From NCBI GenBank assembly GCA_948777935.1, contig CAQDYY010000007.1:1-64000 (forward strand): a stretch of 64,000 nt of DNA, read 5' to 3'. How positions within the stretch are numbered: the stretch's first letter is position 1; the number at the start of each line of letters is the position of its first letter. The notes below the pieces were generated by a model that was not told the DNA's origin, searched no databases, and saw nothing but the letters and a program-made list of their open reading frames with translations. This document shows, in pieces, positions 20,884 to 28,884 of the stretch. Source of the stretch: an uncultured Clostridia bacterium. Lineage in GTDB: Bacteria > Bacillota > Clostridia > TANB77 > CAG-508. The translations under genes and the position numbers were made by a program.

Positions 20884-20988
20884 AATTTAACTTTGTGTAA
20901 AGTTTATTTCCATATTTATATATACTATTTGGAAGTTACTTTTAAAATTTACGAGTAATAAAAATTTAAAAAAAATAGAAAATAGGTA

Positions 20989-21017
20989 TTGACAACTGTA
21001 TTAAAATTTAGTATACT
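20989..21017 (+). promoter_or_regulatory. Promoter of the tRNA Val-Asp-Phe cluster
   Basis: TTGACA (20989-20994), exactly 17 bases, then TATACT (21012-21017), 22 bases before the first tRNA. Confidence 0.8.
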
Positions 21018-21039
21018 AAGCAATGTCGAAAAGATAGAC

Positions 21040-21115
21040 GGTCGCTTAGCTCAGCTGGGAGAGCATCTGCCTTACAAGCAGGGGGTCATAGGTTCGAGCC
21101 CTATAGCGACCACCA
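21040..21115 (+). tRNA. tRNA-Val (TAC)
   Basis: 76-nt cloverleaf, acceptor GGTCGCT/AGCGACC, anticodon loop CTTACAA, T-loop GGTTCGAGCCC, CCA encoded. First of three tRNAs in one transcript. Confidence 0.97.
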
Positions 21116-21123
21116 TTTTTTAC

Positions 21124-21200
21124 GGCCTGGTAGTTCAGTTGGTTAGAACGCTAGCCTGTCACGCTAGAGGTCGACGGTTCGAGCCCGTTCCAGGTCGCCA
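21124..21200 (+). tRNA. tRNA-Asp (GTC)
   Basis: 77-nt cloverleaf, acceptor GGCCTGG/CCAGGTC with one G-T pair, anticodon loop CTGTCAC, CCA encoded. It follows tRNA-Val by eight bases. Confidence 0.97.
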
Positions 21201-21213
21201 TTTTTTTATATAC

Positions 21214-21289
21214 GCCTCGATAGCTCAGTTGGTAGAGCAAGGGACTGAAAATCCCTGTGTCACTGGTTCGATTCCAGTTCGAGGCACCA
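21214..21289 (+). tRNA. tRNA-Phe (GAA)
   Basis: 76-nt cloverleaf, acceptor GCCTCGA/TCGAGGC, anticodon loop CTGAAAA, CCA encoded. Last tRNA of the cluster. Confidence 0.97.
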
Positions 21290-21296
21290 GTTTGAG

Positions 21297-21337
21297 TGTT
21301 CTTATAGGATTTAACGTCTTATAGGAACATTTTTTTA
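21297..21337 (+). terminator. Rho-independent terminator of the tRNA cluster
   Basis: TGTTCTTATA pairs with TATAGGAACA (one wobble), followed by eight Ts. Confidence 0.8.
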
Positions 21338-21607
21338 AACCATATTTTGCATTAATCTTTTTTCTTTATTCATTAAGATATCTTATTACATAGAGCTTTA
21401 TAATAGTGAAATAGAAAAAAATGATTGTATTATGATATGTTTTTATATGAAGTTAATAAAAATGGGCAAAAATATACATTTGAACTACAATGTATAGAAA
21501 ATGTGCAAGATTATAATGTTTACTTTAATTTTAGATATTGCAAATCATAAAAAGTTATGTTACATTAGATATAGTAAAAATGAGCCATTCTAAAGGAGAT
21601 TACAAAT
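21338..21607. other. Gene-free A/T-rich spacer
   Basis: No ORF with a ribosome site, tRNA, strong hairpin or convincing repeat is visible between the tRNA terminator and the next gene. It must contain the promoter for the 21608-23714 genes, but no clear -35/-10 pair stands out. Confidence 0.4.
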
Positions 21608-22325
21608 ATGGAGGGAAAAAAGCAAATTAAAATCAGTTTAAAATTAGGAATAATTATATTATTCTGTACAACTATAATAATATTAGTTAGCAGCTGTTTT
21701 ATAATTATTAAATTTAGCAAAACTTATTATATAAGTACAAATGAAATGCGAAATGTTATTCCAGAAATAACAGTATATAAACCTATAATTTATTTATATC
21801 CTTCAAAAGAAACAAAAGTATCAGTAAAATTATTAAAAGAAGAAAATTTAACTTGTTCTTATCCAAAATATAATAGTAAATGGTATGTATTAGCAAATCC
21901 TAATGGAGATTTAAAAGACTTATATACTGGTAGATATTTATATTCCCTATATTATGAAAATAAAAGTGATATAAAATTTGATGTGAAAAGAGATGGATTT
22001 ATAGTAAAAAGTGAAGATGTAGCTACTTTTTTAGAAGAAAAATTGGCTATTTTAGGATTGAATGAAAGAGAAACTGAAGAATTTATAATATATTGGTTAC
22101 CTAAATTAGAAAGTAATAAATATAACTATATAAGATTTGCTACAAGTGATGAAATACATCAAAATATGCCATTAGAGATAAATCCTAGCCCAGATACTGT
22201 AATTAGAATTTTAATGACTTATAAAGGATTAGAAAATGCAATAGAGATTGAGGAACAAAAACTAGATAATACAGAAAGAAAGCGGATTTGTAGCAATTGA
22301 ATGGGGAGGAACTGAAATAAAGTAG
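21608..22325 (+). CDS. Membrane-anchored conserved protein, +1 frameshift at CGG
   Basis: An N-terminal membrane anchor (residues 13-37) precedes an extracellular domain with the KPIIYLYPSKETKVSVKL motif of a conserved family of unknown function seen in clostridia. The zero frame hits CGG at 22283-22285 (codon 226) and stops at 22300. Skipping the C reads GGA and gives GFVAIEWGGTEIK before TAG at 22323-22325; an EWGGTEI ending is what I expect for this family. The start ATG follows AAGGAGATTACAA. The stop is eight bases before rlmD, so they form an operon in which both genes carry the same type of shift. Confidence 0.7.
22283..22286 (+). other. CGGA +1 frameshift site 3
   Basis: Zero frame AAG CGG ATT TGT AGC AAT TGA; +1 frame AAG GGA TTT GTA GCA ATT GAA TGG. 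The shift adds the conserved C-terminal tail of the 21608 protein. Confidence 0.75.
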
Positions 22326-22333
22326 GAGGCTAA

Positions 22334-23714
22334 ATGAAGGAAGAATTAGTAATTGAAAAGAATACAGAATATATTGTAGATATTATAGACTATGGTTATG
22401 AAGGAGAAGGAATTGCTAAAATTAATAATTTTACTATATTTATTAAGGATGCAATGAAAGGAGAAAAAGTAAAAATATTAATTGTAAAAGTAAATTCATC
22501 ACATGCATTTCGGAAAGGTACTAGAGATAATCGATTCATCTAATAATAGACAAAAGTTAGATTGTAATACATATAAAAGATGTGGTGGTTGTAATTTAAG
22601 ACATATGAAGTATGAAGAAACATTAAAAATAAAAAGAGATATTGTACAAAATTTAATTAATAAATCGTTAGAACAAAAGGTAACAGTAAGAGAAACTATA
22701 GGAATGGAAAAGCCATTTTTTTATCGTAACAAGGCACAATATCCAGTAAGTTATAATAAAAATGGAGAAATAGTAACAGGAATATATGCAGCAAGAACAC
22801 ATGAAATAGTTCCAATAGAATCATGTGCAATACAAATGCCAATATCACAAGAAATATCAAAATTTATTATACGATTCATGAAAGAAAACAAAATACTAGC
22901 ATATAACGAAAAGGAAAGAATAGGAGCAATTCGTCATATTGTTGTAAAAGTAGGAATTTATACAAATGAAATAATGTGTATTCTTGTAACAAATGAGAAA
23001 AAAATTCCACATGAAAAGGAATTAGTAGAAGAATTAAGAAATAATTTTCCCAATATTACAACAATAGTTAAAAACATTAATCAAAAAGATACAAACGTAA
23101 TTATGGGAAAGGAAAACCAAATTCTATATGGAACAGGATATATTAAGGATAAACTAGGAAATTTTATATTTAACATATCTGCACAATCTTTTTATCAAAT
23201 AAATCCAATTCAAACAGAAAAATTATATAATTTAGCAATTCAAAAAGCAAATTTAACTAAAAAAGATATAGTTCTAGACTTATATTGTGGAATAGGAACA
23301 ATAGGAAGTTTTGCATCACCATATGTAAAACAAGTTTATGGAATTGAAATAGTAGAACAAGCAATTATAGATGCAAAAGAAAACGCAAAGCAAAATAATA
23401 TTAAAAACATAGAATTTTATTGTGGGGATGTGGAGGAAATTTTAGAAACAGTATTAGAAAAGAAAAAGGTAATGCCAAATGTAGTATTTGTAGACCCACC
23501 AAGAAAAGGATTAGATGAAAACACAATAGAAAATATAATAAGAATAAAGCCACAAAGACTTATTTATATTAGTTGCAATCCTGCAACATTAGTACGCGAT
23601 TTAAGAAAACTCGAAGAAACATATGAAATAAAAGAAATTCAAGCCTTAGATATGTTTCCATTTACTAGCCACGTGGAATGTGTGGCAGTGCTACAATTAA
23701 AACAAGACATGTAA
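22334..23714 (+). CDS. rlmD: 23S rRNA (uracil-5-)-methyltransferase RlmD/RumA, +1 frameshift at CGG
   Basis: SAM-dependent methyltransferase that makes m5U in 23S rRNA. An N-terminal TRAM domain (residues 1-59) is followed by the iron-sulfur cysteines ([10 protein letters not shown]), SAM motif [22 protein letters not shown] and the catalytic cysteine in [13 protein letters not shown]. The TRAM part is in one frame and the rest in the +1 frame. The break is at CGG 22511-22513: zero frame [10 protein letters not shown] stops at 22543; skipping the C gives SHAF-G-KVLEI and about 400 more intact codons. AGGAGG precedes ATG 22334. The 3' end carries CCACGTGGAATGTGTGG, which resembles the recombination target used by many mobile elements in this gene. 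Confidence 0.88.
22511..22514 (+). other. CGGA +1 frameshift site 4 (rlmD)
   Basis: Zero frame TTT CGG AAA GGT ACT; +1 frame TTT GGA AAG GTA CTA. The Phe-Gly pair at the end of the TRAM domain is typical of RumA proteins, so the +1 product is the expected protein. Confidence 0.8.
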
Positions 23715-23821
23715 TGCTTGATTTTGATATGGTTTCAGAGATTATATCTTTTGAGGAGAAAGGCAGATTTGGAAAAGAAAAACATCAAAATTTAGGTGTG
23801 AGAGTTAAAGTAGTTGCTTAA
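23714..23821 (+). CDS. Possible 35-aa ORF overlapping the rlmD stop
   Basis: ATG 23714 overlaps the rlmD TAA by one base and opens a short frame (DFDMVSEIISFEEKGRFGKE) ending at 23821. The same coding sequence, including synonymous and conservative differences, recurs at 58157-58268 after the rlmD-like attachment sequence, and a divergent version near 49310-49400. It may be a remnant of the attachment-site arm of mobile elements rather than a real gene. Confidence 0.35.
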   Translation: MLDFDMVSEIISFEEKGRFGKEKHQNLGVRVKVVA

Positions 23822-23872
23822 GTGGTAAGTGGAAACACATAAATAACTTTTTTATAAAATAGAGCAAAGTGT

Positions 23873-23968
23873 TTGAAATACTGAGAAATTTACAATTGTA
23901 TCTATGGTAAGCATAACAGATATAGGTTGAGTCGGTTTGTAGATATGATGTAAAGCTAGGTATTTCAA
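23873..23968 (+). ncRNA. Candidate structured RNA, copy 1
   Basis: A perfect 9-bp closing helix TTGAAATAC/GTATTTCAA encloses 78 nt that contain a second helix (TTTAC with GTAAA) and a hairpin TATCT...AGATA. This multi-branch layout resembles a riboswitch or small RNA; a terminator follows at 24020. The same helices are kept in the diverged copy at 58319-58414. It does not match a family I can name. Confidence 0.5.
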
Positions 23969-24019
23969 GGAATAGAAGAAATTTATTAAAATGAGTTATA
24001 GAGAATCTTTATTAAATAG

Positions 24020-24052
24020 GTGTCAGTAGATATGTGCTGATGTCTATTTTTT
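24020..24052 (+). terminator. Rho-independent terminator after the structured RNA
   Basis: GTCAGTA pairs with TGCTGAT around GATATG, followed by TGTCTATTTTTT. Conserved in the second copy near 58470. Confidence 0.65.
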
Positions 24053-24144
24053 ATAGGACGAAAATTTAATAAAATTTGGCTTATAAAAATTCATAGGACG
24101 AAAAAACGAGAAAAATTGTCCTATAACATTTGCAACTCAATTCT

Positions 24145-24220
24145 AATCTCCAATAAAAATAATATCAAGAGTAAATAAACTCACTATCGTTCGCTCTTGA
24201 CATTATTTCTATTGGGGATT
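24145..24220. repeat. 27-bp inverted repeat (long hairpin)
   Basis: 24145-24171 pairs with 24194-24220, with few mismatches, around a 22-base loop containing TCACTATCGTTCG. The second copy (58527-58602) keeps the pairing through different bases. It could be a terminator, a MITE or a recombination hairpin. Confidence 0.7.
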
Positions 24221-24345
24221 TTGTAGCATTTAAGCGAATGTAAGGATAAATATGTTTTGTAAATATTGGCAAAACACTATGAAAAATTGTTAATTTGTGA
24301 TATAAATAAAGTGAATTACTAGATATAGTAAAGATTGGAGAAATA

Positions 24346-25152
24346 ATGGAATTTAGAAAAATAAAAGTAGAAGAATTTGAAAAATTAAAAAACTTGTTTC
24401 CAGATAATGAAAAAATGTGGAGTAAGTATAAAAAAAAAAGATTAGAACAATTTGAAAAACAAGAAATAGATGTGTTTATAATTGAAAATAATGAAAACAT
24501 TATTGGGGAAATAACAGTTAATTATAAAAGCCATCAATTAGCAACAGAAACAATACCAAATAGAAGAGTATATTTAGAAGCATTTAGAGTAGATAAAAAA
24601 TATCAAGGTAAAGGTTTAGGACAAAAATTAATAAATTATTGTACAGACTATTTAGCAAATAGAGGATATATTGAATATACAATAGGTGTAGAAGATGATA
24701 ATGAAATAGCGAAACATATATATTTTAAACTAGGATTTACCAATGCAATAGATAAAGGACATGGAGATGAATTTGATCCTAGTGAATATACTTTATATTT
24801 AAAAGATATTGATAAATTTGATATAAAATCATACATAGGAAAAACAGTTACAGCAAGAATAGATAGACAAATGGGTTCTAAGCATCCAAAATATGGATTT
24901 ATATATCCAATTAATTATGGATATATACCAAATACAATAAGCGGAGATGGAGAAGAACTAGACTGTTATATATTAGGAGTTTTTGAACCAATAGAAAGTT
25001 TTACAGGAAAATGTATAGCAATAATACATAGATTAAATGATAATGATGATAAATTAGTTTTAGTACCAAAAGATAAAAATTATACAAATCTTGAAATTCG
25101 AGCATTAACAGAATTTCAAGAAAGATTTTTTGAGAATATAATTATTAACTAA
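24346..25152 (+). CDS. GNAT acetyltransferase fused to an inorganic-pyrophosphatase-like domain
   Basis: A 268-residue two-domain protein. Residues 1-155 are a GNAT fold (VYLEAFRVDKKYQGKGLGQKLI, HIYFKLGFTNA). Residues about 160-268 begin SYIGKTVTARIDRQMGSKHP and contain FIYPINYGYIPNTISGDGEELDCYILGV, which strongly resembles family I inorganic pyrophosphatase with its Asp-rich active-site strand. The C-terminal part is shorter than a full pyrophosphatase. It may acetylate a substrate while using or clearing a phosphate leaving group; that is speculation. Single gene between two repeats and the PEP-synthase-like gene. Confidence 0.78.
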   Translation: MEFRKIKVEEFEKLKNLFPDNEKMWSKYKKKRLEQFEKQEIDVFIIENNENIIGEITVNYKSHQLATETIPNRRVYLEAFRVDKKYQGKGLGQKLINYCTDYLANRGYIEYTIGVEDDNEIAKHIYFKLGFTNAIDKGHGDEFDPSEYTLYLKDIDKFDIKSYIGKTVTARIDRQMGSKHPKYGFIYPINYGYIPNTISGDGEELDCYILGVFEPIESFTGKCIAIIHRLNDNDDKLVLVPKDKNYTNLEIRALTEFQERFFENIIIN

Positions 25153-25181
25153 TACTATAATAAATAATGGGAGGAATATAT

Positions 25182-27074
25182 ATGGAAATTAATCCAAAAT
25201 CTACTTTAGATAATTTAGGTGGAAAAGGTTATAACTTAAATTTATTAAAAGATATATGTGATGTACCAGAATTTTTTGTAATTAAATTTGATAACTTTGA
25301 AGAAATTGAAGATGAAGAAATACAAAAAGAAATATTGAATTACTATAAAGAAAAACAATTTGATCTAGTTTCTGTCAGAAGTTCTGCAACAGTAGAAGAT
25401 TCAAAACAAGCAAGTTTTGCTGGTATGTTTGATAGTGTTCTAAATGTAAATGAGACTAATTTAATAGATGCTTTACAAGAAGTAATAAAATCTGTCAAAG
25501 GAAATAGAGTTATAGAATATTGTAAAACAAAAGGTATAGATTATTCTAAAGTTGGTATGAGAATTGTTATTCAAAAAATGGTTACTTCAAGAGTATCTGG
25601 AGTATGCTTTACTAGAACACCAGAATCTAATAAAACAATGATGATAGAAGCTTGTTTAGGACTTGGAGAGGCATTGGTTAGTGGTAGAGTTACACCTGAT
25701 AATTATATTATTGATAAAGATACTTTAGGAGTAGATGATACTTCTATAGGATATCAAAATGTTATGCTAAAAAATAAAGAATATGAAGAAGTACCATTTA
25801 ATGAAAGAAATTCTAAAAAATTAACTAATAAAGAAATTCAAGAATTAATAGAAGTATCATTGCGAATCGATAATTCTTTAGGTTTTGGAGGTACAGACAT
25901 TGAATGGGCAATTGAAAACGATAAACTATATATTTTACAAGCAAGAGCGATTACTTTTGAAAGTAAGTCCGAAGAGAAAAAAGAACTATTACCAAGTATA
26001 CAAAACTATCAATTGACATTTAAAGTAACAGGATTAGACTTTATGTTTGCAGACTTACTATGTAGAGGTTTTGGATATTTGCACCCATTATTTATATGTC
26101 GTGATGGATATTTCCTTCAATACTTTACCAATGAAAAAATGCAATATGCTGCAAGCTATGGATATGATTGGTTAAGTGCTAAGAACGGATATGATGAATA
26201 TAAAAAAGAATTTACAAAATTTCATGAAAGTTCTTTTAAAATATTAGAAGAAATTTTAGAAAGTGAAATAACAAGTGAAAAGATTAAGCAATTTTTTGAG
26301 ATAATTTATCAGTATTTTATATTTTACTCAAAGAATGATTTTCAGTTTACTAATACTACATATTTATATGCAGATAAAAATCCTATTATATCAGAAAATC
26401 TACAGAAATTATCAGCATTTAAGGATTATGCAAGAGTATGGATAAATGATGTTGCTACAGATGATAAGTGCCTTTTAAATAGATTATTGGAGAGACTATC
26501 TTACGAATTTGGAATTGATATGGATATTCTAAATTTATATAAGATAGATGAGATAGTTGATTTAGCGAATAATAAAATAGTAGGTCAAGATATAATTGAT
26601 GAAAGACAAATGGCTGCTATAGTAATGTATGATGGACAAAATATTAAATATGTATGTGGAGAAAAAGCAGTTGAATATATAAGAAATGTCAAAAAGATTG
26701 AACAATCACAATTGAAAAATGAACTTTCTGGGCAAGTAGCAAATAAAGGAAATGAAAATGAAAATGAAGTAAGAGGAAAAGTTAGAATTATTAATGTAAA
26801 TTATTCTGATTTTTCAGAAATGGAAAAAGCTATTGAAGAAATGAATAAAGGAGAAATTCTTGTATCAGAATCAACAGCACCAGAATTAATGGTTGCTTGT
26901 ACTAAAGCAAAAGCTATTGTAACTGATATGGGAGGTATGCTTTCACATGCTGCAATAGTAAGTAGAGAATTAGGTATTCCTTGCATAGTTGGAACAGTAC
27001 ATGCTTCTCGTTCATTAAAAGATGGAGATAATATAAAAATAGATTTAGATACTGGCAATATAGAAATTTTATAA
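25182..27074 (+). CDS. PEP synthase / rifampin-phosphotransferase-like dikinase
   Basis: A 630-residue protein with an ATP-grasp PEP/pyruvate-binding domain at the N-terminus (LGGKGYNLNLL, VRSSATVEDSKQASFAGMFDS, IEACLGLGEALVSGRVTPDNY) and a C-terminal swivelling phosphohistidine domain (GGMLSHAAIVSRELGIPC, His589). The middle region is unrelated to the PEP-binding barrel, so this is not a full PEP synthase; it is closer in layout to rifampin phosphotransferase, in which ATP phosphorylates a bound small molecule via the histidine. I start at ATG 25182 behind GGGAGG. Substrate unknown. Confidence 0.78.
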   Translation: MEINPKSTLDNLGGKGYNLNLLKDICDVPEFFVIKFDNFEEIEDEEIQKEILNYYKEKQFDLVSVRSSATVEDSKQASFAGMFDSVLNVNETNLIDALQEVIKSVKGNRVIEYCKTKGIDYSKVGMRIVIQKMVTSRVSGVCFTRTPESNKTMMIEACLGLGEALVSGRVTPDNYIIDKDTLGVDDTSIGYQNVMLKNKEYEEVPFNERNSKKLTNKEIQELIEVSLRIDNSLGFGGTDIEWAIENDKLYILQARAITFESKSEEKKELLPSIQNYQLTFKVTGLDFMFADLLCRGFGYLHPLFICRDGYFLQYFTNEKMQYAASYGYDWLSAKNGYDEYKKEFTKFHESSFKILEEILESEITSEKIKQFFEIIYQYFIFYSKNDFQFTNTTYLYADKNPIISENLQKLSAFKDYARVWINDVATDDKCLLNRLLERLSYEFGIDMDILNLYKIDEIVDLANNKIVGQDIIDERQMAAIVMYDGQNIKYVCGEKAVEYIRNVKKIEQSQLKNELSGQVANKGNENENEVRGKVRIINVNYSDFSEMEKAIEEMNKGEILVSESTAPELMVACTKAKAIVTDMGGMLSHAAIVSRELGIPCIVGTVHASRSLKDGDNIKIDLDTGNIEIL

Positions 27075-27077
27075 TTG

Positions 27078-27103
27078 AAAAAGCCCTCGTGAAGAGGGCT
27101 TTT
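27078..27103 (+). terminator. Rho-independent terminator
   Basis: AAAAGCCCTC, GTGAA loop, GAGGGCTTTT. Confidence 0.85.
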
Positions 27104-27357
27104 AAGCACTTTTACAAGCGAACAATCCACATCGAAGTGTGCAATATTAAATGTAATAAATTTATAATAGGTATTTTAGAAAAAAGCAACATTTTTAAAT
27201 AAATTTTAAAACAAAAAACTGTAGCTTATATATTTCTATATAAGCTACATTCTAAATCATAACTGCTTACCGAAATAAGCCTTTTCAATCATCTAATAAA
27301 AGTATAATAGAAATTTTAACAAAAAACAATATTTTTTAACAAATTTTATATAAATAC
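27104..27357. other. Intergenic spacer with a perfect hairpin
   Basis: No gene. It contains a 13-bp perfect hairpin at 27220-27249 (TGTAGCTTATATA with its complement, TTTC loop). The stretch TTTTAAGCA...AGTGTGCAA...AAATGTAA at 27101-27150 recurs after the hydrolase gene at 37203-37268, so both loci carry the same downstream sequence. Confidence 0.5.
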
Positions 27358-27407
27358 TTGCCGGAAACTCTCGTAAATGATACAATATTTACGAGAGTTT
27401 CCGGCAA
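27358..27407 (+). promoter_or_regulatory. abiE promoter embedded in a 21-bp palindromic operator
   Basis: TTGCCG (27358-27363), 17 bases, TACAAT (27381-27386). The arms 27358-27378 and 27387-27407 are perfect 21-bp inverted repeats around GATACAAT, so the whole promoter lies inside the dyad. AbiEi-type antitoxins are known to bind inverted repeats in their own promoter, which makes this the probable operator. Confidence 0.82.
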
Positions 27408-27420
27408 AGGAGAGAAAAAG

Positions 27421-28014
27421 ATGGAAAATATAAATATAATAAAAAAATTATTAGAGAAAAATAATGGGATAATAACAACAAAAGAGGTAGAAGATTTAGG
27501 AATTAATAGCAAAATTTTAACTAGAATGATTGAAAAAGGAATAATAGAAAGAGTTTCAAGAGGTGTTTATATAAGTACAGATACATTAGAAGATAAATAT
27601 TTTATTACACAAGCTATTTGTAAGCGAGGAATATTCTCACATGAGACAGCTTTATATTTTCATGACTTATGTGATAGAACACCTATAAAATATCAATTAA
27701 CAATACCAAGTTACTATAATAATGTATTGATTAAAGATAAAAATTATCAATTCTTTTATTTAAAAGATGATCTATATGAAATAGGTATAACAGAAATGAA
27801 AACACCTTATGGAAATAAAGTTAAAGTATACGATTTAGAGAGGACAATTTGCGATATTATTAGAAACAAGAAGAAAATAGAAATTGCATTATTTGCTGAT
27901 AGTATGAAAAGATATGCAGAAAGAAAAGATAGAAATTCAATAAAGCTACATAAATATGCAAAACTATTTAATATAGAAGATGATTTAAGAAAATACTTGG
28001 AGGTGTTATTGTGA
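27421..28014 (+). CDS. abiEi: AbiEi-type IV toxin-antitoxin system antitoxin
   Basis: A 197-residue protein with an N-terminal winged helix (GIITTKEVEDLGINSKILTRMIEKGIIERVSRGVY) and the AbiEi C-terminal domain (TPYGNKVKVYDLERTICDIIR). It represses its operon through the palindrome at 27358-27407 and neutralises the AbiEii toxin. I use ATG 27421 behind AAGGAGAG; an upstream in-frame extension to 27358 would run through the promoter. It overlaps abiEii by four bases. Confidence 0.88.
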   Translation: MENINIIKKLLEKNNGIITTKEVEDLGINSKILTRMIEKGIIERVSRGVYISTDTLEDKYFITQAICKRGIFSHETALYFHDLCDRTPIKYQLTIPSYYNNVLIKDKNYQFFYLKDDLYEIGITEMKTPYGNKVKVYDLERTICDIIRNKKKIEIALFADSMKRYAERKDRNSIKLHKYAKLFNIEDDLRKYLEVLL

Positions 28015-28859
28015 TAGCAAAAAATAGAGCACAATTAAAATCATGGATAAAAAACATGTCAGCAAAAGTTGATGTAAATGAAAATATTATCTTACAAAAC
28101 TATATGCTAGAGAGATTATTAGAAAGAATTTCAGTATCAAACTATAAATATAAATTTGTATTAAAAGGTGGAATGTTGATAACAGCTATAGTTGGAATAG
28201 ATATGAGAAATACACTAGATATGGATGCAACAATAAAAGGTTTTAATTTAGAAAAAGATAACCTTGAAAATATATTAAACGAAATATTTAGTATAGACTT
28301 AGATGATGGAGTAACTTTTGAATTTAGAAATATAAAAGAAATAAGACAAGAAGATGAATATGGAGGATATAGAGTATCATTAGATGCAAAATTTGATAAG
28401 TTAGTTGTACCAATGAAATTAGATATAACAACAGGTGATGTAATTATTCCAAAAGAAGTAAACTATAAGTTTGGTTTAATGTTTGAAGATCGTTCTATAG
28501 AAATACTTGCATATAATATGGAGACAGTAATAGCAGATAAATTTGAAACAATTATATCAAGAAATGTTGATACAACAAGAGCAAGGGATTTTTATGATAT
28601 TTATATACTTTGGACTACACAACAACAAAACTTTGATAAAGAATTGTTAGGACAAGCTATTGTAAAGAAATTTGAATACAGGGGTTCAATCGACAAACTA
28701 AATAATATAGATGAGATAATGGAAGTTATAAAAGAAAGTGAAACTCTAAAAGAACATTGGAAGAATTATCAGAGTAAGTTTAGTTATGCAGAAGATATTA
28801 GTTATGAAGATACGATTAGGGTATTAGAAGAAATGGTAAAATTATTATATAATGATTAA
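28011..28859 (+). CDS. abiEii: AbiEii nucleotidyltransferase toxin
   Basis: A 282-residue nucleotidyltransferase-like toxin. The motif FVLKGGMLITAIVG...TLDMDATIKG holds the GG and DxD residues of the active site, and KLDITTGDVI and ETVIADKFETIISRN...RARDFYDIYIL are characteristic of AbiEii/AbiGii proteins. It blocks growth in infected cells, giving abortive infection, by transferring nucleotides to RNA targets such as tRNA in studied relatives. GTG start behind GGAGG, overlapping abiEi. The Gabija genes follow 25 bases later. Confidence 0.9.
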   Translation: MIAKNRAQLKSWIKNMSAKVDVNENIILQNYMLERLLERISVSNYKYKFVLKGGMLITAIVGIDMRNTLDMDATIKGFNLEKDNLENILNEIFSIDLDDGVTFEFRNIKEIRQEDEYGGYRVSLDAKFDKLVVPMKLDITTGDVIIPKEVNYKFGLMFEDRSIEILAYNMETVIADKFETIISRNVDTTRARDFYDIYILWTTQQQNFDKELLGQAIVKKFEYRGSIDKLNNIDEIMEVIKESETLKEHWKNYQSKFSYAEDISYEDTIRVLEEMVKLLYND

Positions 28860-28884
28860 ATGTAATACTATGGGGGAATTGAAT

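Larger units (their letters stand above)
23662..24262. repeat. Repeat R, copy 1 (after rlmD)
   Basis: From the last 50 bases of rlmD to about 24262 the sequence matches 58117-58640 at roughly 85-90% with small gaps. The shared block contains the attachment-like core, a short ORF, a 96-nt RNA-like fold, a terminator and a 27-bp hairpin. Copy 1 has about 60 extra bases near 24053-24117 with the sequence ATAGGACGAAAA twice. Confidence 0.8.

Noticed and set aside
20989..21324. An ORF covering the three tRNA genes
   Set aside because: The 111-codon frame is an accident of tRNA sequence; all three cloverleaves are complete.
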